Both the position numbers and the translations under genes were made by a program. The notes below the pieces were generated by a model, which was given only the letters and a program-made list of their open reading frames with translations, ran no database searches and had not been told where the DNA came from. From contig JAEWCM010000174.1 in assembly GCA_023390635.1 (NCBI GenBank), positions 1 to 10,907 of the forward strand: DNA of 10,907 nucleotides, read 5' to 3'. Shown piece after piece: positions 6,580 through 10,907 of this stretch. The stretch is from Bacillota bacterium (GTDB lineage: Bacteria > Bacillota > Desulfitobacteriia > Desulfitobacteriales > Desulfitobacteriaceae). Numbering within the stretch: position 1 is the stretch's first letter; each line of letters opens with the position of its first letter.

Positions 6580-7563
6580 TTAAATTCTTACTTCCCACGG
6601 ATTTTCCTTACCCTCCATAAAGGCCATACAGCTCAGAAGGGAATGTTCTACCATATCGCTGACCGCTTGATCGGTATAAAATGCAGTATGAGGCGTCATG
6701 ATTACATTAGGGAACGATCTCAGTACTGCCAATTCACGGTTAGTCAAGATCTCCCCTTTTAAATCCCGATAATAAATATCTGATTCATTTTCAATCACAT
6801 CCAAAGCTGCCCCGCCAATCTTCTTTTCCTCCAAAGCTTGAATCAAAGCCTCCGTATCGATCAGGGAACCTCGAGCCGTATTGATCAGCATTGTTCCCTG
6901 CTTCATCCTGGCAATCGAAGCCTGATTGATCATATGATAATTATCCTCTGTTGCCGGGGCATGGAGGGTTATAAGGTCGCTATGTTCCAACAGTTTTTCT
7001 AAAGGGACGTACTGAGCAAAAGGCCTGGTCTTTTTACTTTCATATAAATCATAGGCCAACACCTTACAGCCAAATCCACTTAAATATTGGGCAACCGTAT
7101 GACCGATTTTTCCTGTTCCGATCACACCCACTGTTAGATTATGAAGTTCCCTGCCCTGAACCCCTGCCAGGGAGTAATCCTGCACACTGTCCCGACCCAT
7201 GATCAGACGCATTTTGCGAATAGTCATTAAAATCAGCATGATCGTATAATCTGCCACACTATGTGGAGAATAAGTCACATTGCCAAAACGAACACCCAAG
7301 TCTTTGGCTTTTTTCACATCGATATGGTCATACCCGATGGTACGGGTAGAAATAAAGCGAACACCATAATGATAAAAGCGCTCCAGCAACTCTGCCGATA
7401 TAGGGGTTGTAATAATACTGATACAATCATATCCTTCAGCCCAATGGGCATTGTACAAAGATGGGCTTTCCTCGTGCAGCTCAACTTCCACCCCGTATTG
7501 TTGGCTAAATTTTTCAAAATAGATGGTTTCATCACTGCGATGACTATATACTAATATTTTCAT
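6580..7563 (-). CDS. D-lactate dehydrogenase-type D-2-hydroxyacid dehydrogenase
   Basis: This is an NAD-dependent oxidoreductase expected to interconvert a 2-oxoacid (pyruvate or a larger one) and its D-2-hydroxyacid in the cytoplasm. From ATG 7563 it has 327 residues, the usual length. The NAD-binding loop is GTGKIG (149-154). The catalytic set is Arg231 in NTARGSL, Glu260 in the DVIENE segment and His292 in TPHTAFYT. The motif YSPHSVADYT (98-107) is typical of the D-LDH / D-hydroxyisocaproate dehydrogenase / VanH branch. The ATG at 7563 has AGGTGA just upstream; a TTG at 7593 would add ten residues but lacks an SD. The gene follows the S41 peptidase by 32 nt and is probably cotranscribed with it. 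No VanA or VanX homologue is seen nearby, so a glycopeptide-resistance role is not supported. Pyruvate versus branched 2-oxoacid specificity is unresolved. Confidence 0.9.
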   Translation of the reverse strand: MKILVYSHRSDETIYFEKFSQQYGVEVELHEESPSLYNAHWAEGYDCISIITTPISAELLERFYHYGVRFISTRTIGYDHIDVKKAKDLGVRFGNVTYSPHSVADYTIMLILMTIRKMRLIMGRDSVQDYSLAGVQGRELHNLTVGVIGTGKIGHTVAQYLSGFGCKVLAYDLYESKKTRPFAQYVPLEKLLEHSDLITLHAPATEDNYHMINQASIARMKQGTMLINTARGSLIDTEALIQALEEKKIGGAALDVIENESDIYYRDLKGEILTNRELAVLRSFPNVIMTPHTAFYTDQAVSDMVEHSLLSCMAFMEGKENPWEVRI

Positions 7564-7595
7564 TTCACCTAATACTTCCTTCCGTGCTTTCAAAT

Positions 7596-8924
7596 CTATA
7601 AGACCGCCGCTAAAGCGTCTCCATCCTCAGGAACTGGAATATCAGGAATAAGCTCCGTCTGCTCATCTTTTGCAGTATCGGGCCTGGTCCACTTTTTATG
7701 GGACACTGTTCCAAAAAGCCCGGAATTCTTTAATTTAAAATACAAAATATCACCATAGCTTGAGGGTGCATTTGCGGGTGACTGTCCGGCGATTTTTCCC
7801 AGCTTTCCGTCTTGTACCCAAACTGCAAGCATATTAGCTGAGCTAAAGGTATTCCGGTTGACCAACACATACAGATCAATCCGCTTGTTTGGCTTGGCCT
7901 GATTGTCCGGTTTAAATATTACTGAACCGCTTGTCCTGATATATCCTCTTTGCTCTGAGGCTTCGGGTGAAAAACGAATCACGCTGCCGTACTGCCCTTC
8001 TTCCATGCCTAAAGCTCTCAACAGCTTCGAGCAGGCGAGAGAATTTCCGCCTGGATTATCCCGTACATCAATAATGACTTTATTTGTCCCCTCGGTCAAG
8101 CTCTTCTTTATATCTTCAATGCTCCTATCCAGAGCAGTTCCTAATTCACATGACCGCAAAGTAATAATTAAGGCCTTGCCCTTGCTTTGACTTTTAATAA
8201 AAGGTTCACTCTGCTCTTCCTGATCAGCCTCTTCATTGCGGACAGCAAAAGTCACTTCTGCTTTAGCCGGCTCGCCCCTATTTTCTAAATCTAATTCAAT
8301 TGGCTCTTTAACATCGACTCCGGATGCTTCCAGGATTGATCTGCATTTTGAGTATTGGGAATTATTTCTGATCTCAGCCGAGTGGTTTTCAGCCGGAAAG
8401 AAGGCAGCGATGTTCTCCATGATCGCCTGCACCGGAACTCCGCCGATCGCTGTCACTTCAGCCCCTTGGGGCAGTCCATCACCTGAGACAATATAAAGCC
8501 TATTGTTTTCCCATCGCCAGCTAACCTTCAACTCCGAATCGTCATCCCAAAACAAGTGGGTATGCCCGTCCCTCAACGAAGATAAATATTTGCCTACCAG
8601 CAAGCGGAAACTCCCTACCGACATTTCTTTCTGCGCCCCTGCCAGAAAAAGCCGCTTACACTCCTCGTATTCTGCCGTCTTCTTCTCTAAAAATGCCGGA
8701 TGAACGTCTTCCAAAAACTTCACCATCTGCAAAGCATCTTCATAAACCTCTTTCCCGCTCAGAACAGTGGTTAGATCAGGAGTGGAACCTAGCTCAACCG
8801 TTTTCCCTGCTCCAATAGCAATAGGGAATTTATATAAAGCAAAGGCACCTCCTCCTAACAGAAGTGCCAGTATAACCAGCGACAAACGGAGAACCGTTTT
8901 GTTTATTTTTCTTTTTCGCCCCAT
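7596..8924 (-). CDS. membrane-anchored S41-family peptidase
   Basis: This 442-residue protein starts with a basic N-terminus and one hydrophobic segment (about residues 10-30), suggesting an extracytoplasmic enzyme tethered to the membrane. Residues 117-124 (SLRDGHTH) match the conserved DGH region of tricorn/C-terminal-processing-like peptidases. A PDZ-like stretch spans about 142-172. The S41 core runs from about 249 to 400: KALIITLRSC, then VIIDVRDNPGGNS (283-295), then the nucleophile region NRNTFSSANMLA (357-368), where Ser361 or Ser362 is the probable nucleophile. The ATG at 8924 is favoured by GGAG with a six-base gap over the TTG at 8936. It sits 29 nt after the DegV gene and 32 nt before the dehydrogenase. 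The substrate is unknown; the family cleaves C-termini or small peptides. Confidence 0.87.
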   Translation of the reverse strand: MGRKRKINKTVLRLSLVILALLLGGGAFALYKFPIAIGAGKTVELGSTPDLTTVLSGKEVYEDALQMVKFLEDVHPAFLEKKTAEYEECKRLFLAGAQKEMSVGSFRLLVGKYLSSLRDGHTHLFWDDDSELKVSWRWENNRLYIVSGDGLPQGAEVTAIGGVPVQAIMENIAAFFPAENHSAEIRNNSQYSKCRSILEASGVDVKEPIELDLENRGEPAKAEVTFAVRNEEADQEEQSEPFIKSQSKGKALIITLRSCELGTALDRSIEDIKKSLTEGTNKVIIDVRDNPGGNSLACSKLLRALGMEEGQYGSVIRFSPEASEQRGYIRTSGSVIFKPDNQAKPNKRIDLYVLVNRNTFSSANMLAVWVQDGKLGKIAGQSPANAPSSYGDILYFKLKNSGLFGTVSHKKWTRPDTAKDEQTELIPDIPVPEDGDALAAVL

Positions 8925-8953
8925 ACGTCTCTCCAATCCCTCTTTACCGCTTA

Positions 8954-9784
8954 TTAAAGGGCTACAATAAGCCCATCTTTTCCTGCATAGGTGGCAGTAC
9001 TCGCCCCCATTTCGCTGATAAGAATTTTTTGGGGATGATAGTGTGCTTCGATTTCAGCCGCCAGAATCCGAGCATCAGCCAAATTATTCACGTGGGTAAT
9101 GCCAATCATTCGCTGGGAAAAATCTTCACCATATTCTCCGACCAGTTCAACTGCTCTTTGCAAAAATTTATTCCTTCCCCGGATTTTCTCCAGGATTTCC
9201 ACATGACCATCCACATTGTGGAGAATGACCTTAATATTCAATAACTTAGCCAAGGAACCTTGCACACGGTTCAAGCGGCCGCCTTTTACGATGTTTTCCA
9301 ACGTATCCAAGAGAATCAGCAATTTTGTACGCTCGCGCATTTTTTTCAGCTGCTCCATAATTTGATCTGCAGACGCTCCCGTCTCAGCCATTTCTGCTGC
9401 CTTTAGCACCATGATCCCGTGTCCCAGCGAGCCGGACAATGTATCAAAAACTAATACATCCTCATTCCCAGAGGACTCCTTTCCCAGATTAGCAGAGCTG
9501 AAAGACCCGCTCAACTTAGACGAGATTGTCAAACAGATTACTATACCCTGACCGGAAAGTGCCTGAAAAACTTCAGCAAATTGGGCTGGCGTAGGTTGTG
9601 ATGTCTTTGGCAGTTCATCAGCGGCAAACATTTCCTGATAAAACTGCTGTGCCGTAATATTTATCCCTTCGATGTATTCCTTACCATTAACCCTTACTGA
9701 TAGGGGCACGACATGAATTTTATAACGCTGCAGCCAATCCTCCGGAATATCAGCTGAACTATCCGTAACAATATGAATCATCAT
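8954..9784 (-). CDS. DegV-family fatty-acid-binding protein (FakB-like)
   Basis: This 276-residue protein is of typical DegV size. Characteristic motifs are VTDSSADIP (6-14), KTSQPTP (60-66), SSKLSGSFSSA (88-98), DTLSGSLGHG (114-123), the LENIVKGGR stretch ending at Arg170, and ITHVNN (229-234). DegV proteins bind a fatty acid; FakB members present it to the kinase FakA, which makes acyl-phosphate for phospholipid synthesis. No FakA gene is in the window. The C-terminal motif, usually GTHxGPG, reads ATYAGKDG here, with Tyr266 in place of the His. This may define a subgroup with a different head-group contact. The ATG at 9784 has AAGG six bases upstream; a second ATG follows directly. It is the first gene of a probable three-gene unit with the peptidase and dehydrogenase. 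Confidence 0.93.
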   Translation of the reverse strand: MMIHIVTDSSADIPEDWLQRYKIHVVPLSVRVNGKEYIEGINITAQQFYQEMFAADELPKTSQPTPAQFAEVFQALSGQGIVICLTISSKLSGSFSSANLGKESSGNEDVLVFDTLSGSLGHGIMVLKAAEMAETGASADQIMEQLKKMRERTKLLILLDTLENIVKGGRLNRVQGSLAKLLNIKVILHNVDGHVEILEKIRGRNKFLQRAVELVGEYGEDFSQRMIGITHVNNLADARILAAEIEAHYHPQKILISEMGASTATYAGKDGLIVAL

Positions 9785-9847
9785 GGATTACCTTCGCTCC
9801 CTTTCCAAATTCACACCTTATCCATTAAGCTCTTGCTTGACTTCAAT

Positions 9848-9875
9848 TAAAAGTTTACTTACCTTTTAACTTTTA
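9848..9875. repeat. small inverted repeat in the DegV leader, operator-like
   Basis: TAAAAGTT (9848-9855) and AACTTTTA (9868-9875) are perfect 8-bp inverted repeats separated by 12 bp. They lie immediately downstream of the candidate -10 box at 9892-9887, where a repressor could act. The arms are AT-rich, so chance occurrence is possible, and I do not recognise the site of a known regulator. Confidence 0.4.
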
Positions 9876-9886
9876 TCATAACTCTC

Positions 9887-9916
9887 ATTATAGCTAAAGG
9901 CAAAGGAAAATGGAAA
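9887..9916 (-). promoter_or_regulatory. candidate promoter of the DegV-peptidase-dehydrogenase unit
   Basis: A perfect -10 TATAAT lies at 9892-9887 on the minus strand, about 100 bp upstream of the DegV start. The -35 is poor: TTTCCA (9916-9911) at an 18-bp spacing or TTCCAT (9915-9910) at 17 bp. It is the best promoter-like site in the gap. Confidence 0.5.
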
Positions 9917-9940
9917 TATCTTGTATATAGTTAATAGAAA

Positions 9941-9991
9941 GTATGCTTCACACCCTATTAAAAAACTAACTCATATGGGTGTAAAGCATAC
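9941..9991 (-). terminator. long hairpin, probable terminator after the mannose gene
   Basis: Arms 9941-9955 and 9977-9991 form a 15-bp stem with a 21-nt loop. On minus-strand RNA the single non-identical position is a tolerated G-U pair, whereas plus-strand RNA would have a C-A mismatch, so the structure looks selected on the minus strand. A short, broken T tract (TTTCTATT) follows. It starts about 50 nt after the stop codon of the mannose gene. The long loop and poor T tract make it an imperfect Rho-independent terminator; an RNA-stability element is the alternative. Confidence 0.55.
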
Positions 9992-10043
9992 TCACTCTTA
10001 ATTTATTGCTGGAATTTAAAAATCTCTACTGCTTCAGATTACC

Positions 10044-10907
10044 TTACTTTGATCGAGAATTCGCTTTGATCTCTTTCCAATCAAAGAAAAAGCGTTCGAT
10101 ATCCTCTTCAATTAGTCCTTTTCCCTTTTGAATTTCAATCACTTCCAAACTTGTGTTTGCCCGAATAGAATGTGCATCACCCTGAGAGATCTCTAGAACT
10201 GTTCCTGCCTGAATAGGGAAAATCACACCATTTAGAGCTGCTTCGCCCTGGCCCTGAACAACAGTCCAAGTTTCACTTCGGCTATAATGTTTTTGATAAC
10301 TTAGATTTTTGCCTGCCTCTATTCCCAATCTTTTGACTAATACCTCATAACCGTCATCATAAGTCACATGCTCCAATACTTTATACCATCCCCATGCCCG
10401 CTCTTCATACATAGGCCTTTGCTTGATTTGCCGGACCACTTCTTTGATTTGGGGACTGGATTGCTTGTCTGAAACCAGTATTCCATCTGGCGTTGCCACA
10501 ACAACGCTGTCATTTAATCCTAACACAGCAACCGGAATATCCAATTCATTGATCAGATGAACATTATGGGAAGCTAGGATAACCCCCTTCCCCCAAACTT
10601 CTCTTTCCAACTCTTCGCTCAAAGTATTCCATGTGCCAAGATCCTTCCATTGGCCATAATAAGGCAGCACCACCAGCCGTTCAGTTTTTTCAACCACCTG
10701 ATAGTCGAAACTGATCTTAGGCAAATGACTATAAAAAGCAAGTAAATTATCATAGTCTGTAGGAATTCCTGACTTCTCCAATATTCCTAACAAAAAACCA
10801 AGTTTGAAACTGAACACACCACAGTTCCAAAGCGCCTTTTCCTCTATCAGTTTCTGGGCTACTTCCTGGCCCGGCTTCTCTCTGAACCCTTTGACAGCCA
10901 AATAATA
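10044..10907 (-). CDS. mannose-1-phosphate guanylyltransferase / mannose-6-phosphate isomerase, type II (partial, 5' end outside window)
   Basis: The visible 287 residues are the C-terminal part of a bifunctional enzyme that makes GDP-mannose for surface polysaccharides. The reading frame is open to the window edge. The apparent start at 10901 is an ordinary Leu codon (TTG) within the chain. Nucleotidyltransferase motifs visible are FREKPG (8-13), LWNCGVFSFK (27-36) and WKDLGTW (87-93). The cupin isomerase domain spans about 166-275, from the EERAWGWYKVLEH segment through LSYQKHYSRSETW (202-214). Gln205, His207, Glu212 and the later His246 in GDAHS fit the metal-binding set of type II isomerases. 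The C-terminus ends after EEDIERFFFDW, matching the family's usual LGEDDIxRxxD end. No downstream partner follows; a hairpin and a new promoter come next. The symbol manC/algA would be used for the family, but specificity among hexoses is not proven here. Confidence 0.9.
   Translation of the reverse strand, partial: YYLAVKGFREKPGQEVAQKLIEEKALWNCGVFSFKLGFLLGILEKSGIPTDYDNLLAFYSHLPKISFDYQVVEKTERLVVLPYYGQWKDLGTWNTLSEELEREVWGKGVILASHNVHLINELDIPVAVLGLNDSVVVATPDGILVSDKQSSPQIKEVVRQIKQRPMYEERAWGWYKVLEHVTYDDGYEVLVKRLGIEAGKNLSYQKHYSRSETWTVVQGQGEAALNGVIFPIQAGTVLEISQGDAHSIRANTSLEVIEIQKGKGLIEEDIERFFFDWKEIKANSRSK

Noticed and set aside
6540..6580. A terminator directly after the dehydrogenase gene
   Set aside because: Only a 4-bp GATC repeat is present, with no T tract. 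Read-through would instead meet the T-box terminator.
6580..7563. VanH of a glycopeptide-resistance cluster
   Set aside because: The enzyme branch is compatible, but neither a D-Ala-D-Lac ligase nor a VanX dipeptidase lies next to it in the window.

Overview
All genes in this window lie on the minus strand, so transcription runs from high to low coordinates. The content suggests a low-to-mid GC Bacillota (Firmicute), probably a clostridial or Peptococcaceae-type anaerobe. The evidence is a canonical T-box leader, sigma-A type promoters, strong GGAGG-type ribosome binding sites, GTG starts, a DegV-family gene and a D-lactate dehydrogenase. A Desulfitobacterium-like host is a guess from overall flavour only.

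Layout in transcription order. (1) 10907-10044: the 3' part of a mannose-1-phosphate guanylyltransferase / type II mannose-6-phosphate isomerase, cut by the window edge. (2) 10043-9785: a gap with a long hairpin (probable terminator), a -10 element and a small inverted repeat. (3) 9784-6580: three closely spaced genes, namely a DegV-family fatty-acid-binding protein, a membrane-anchored S41 peptidase and a D-lactate dehydrogenase-type 2-hydroxyacid dehydrogenase. (4) 6579-6059: a gene-free stretch that is almost entirely regulatory. It holds a perfect-consensus sigma-A promoter (TTGACA-N17-TATAAT) and a complete T-box riboswitch with Stem I, specifier loop, antiterminator and intrinsic terminator. 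(5) 6058-1092: an operon encoding a ribose-type ABC importer (lipoprotein binding protein, double-domain ATPase, permease) and an FGGY carbohydrate kinase. (6) 970-56: an EamA/DMT-family membrane transporter, possibly on the same transcript or from its own weak promoter.

The standout is the pairing of (4) and (5). T-boxes sense uncharged tRNA and normally control aminoacyl-tRNA synthetases or amino-acid biosynthesis and uptake. The specifier loop here is best read as UGG (tryptophan). The antiterminator bulge is UGGCACC, whose C would pair with a G73 discriminator, as bacterial tRNA-Trp carries. The leader therefore looks tryptophan-responsive, yet the genes behind it look like sugar uptake plus sugar phosphorylation. 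Either tryptophan starvation turns on uptake of a pentose-like compound (tryptophan synthesis consumes PRPP and erythrose-4-phosphate), or the transporter carries an unexpected ligand, or a trp-type leader has been captured by a sugar operon. The sequence alone cannot decide.
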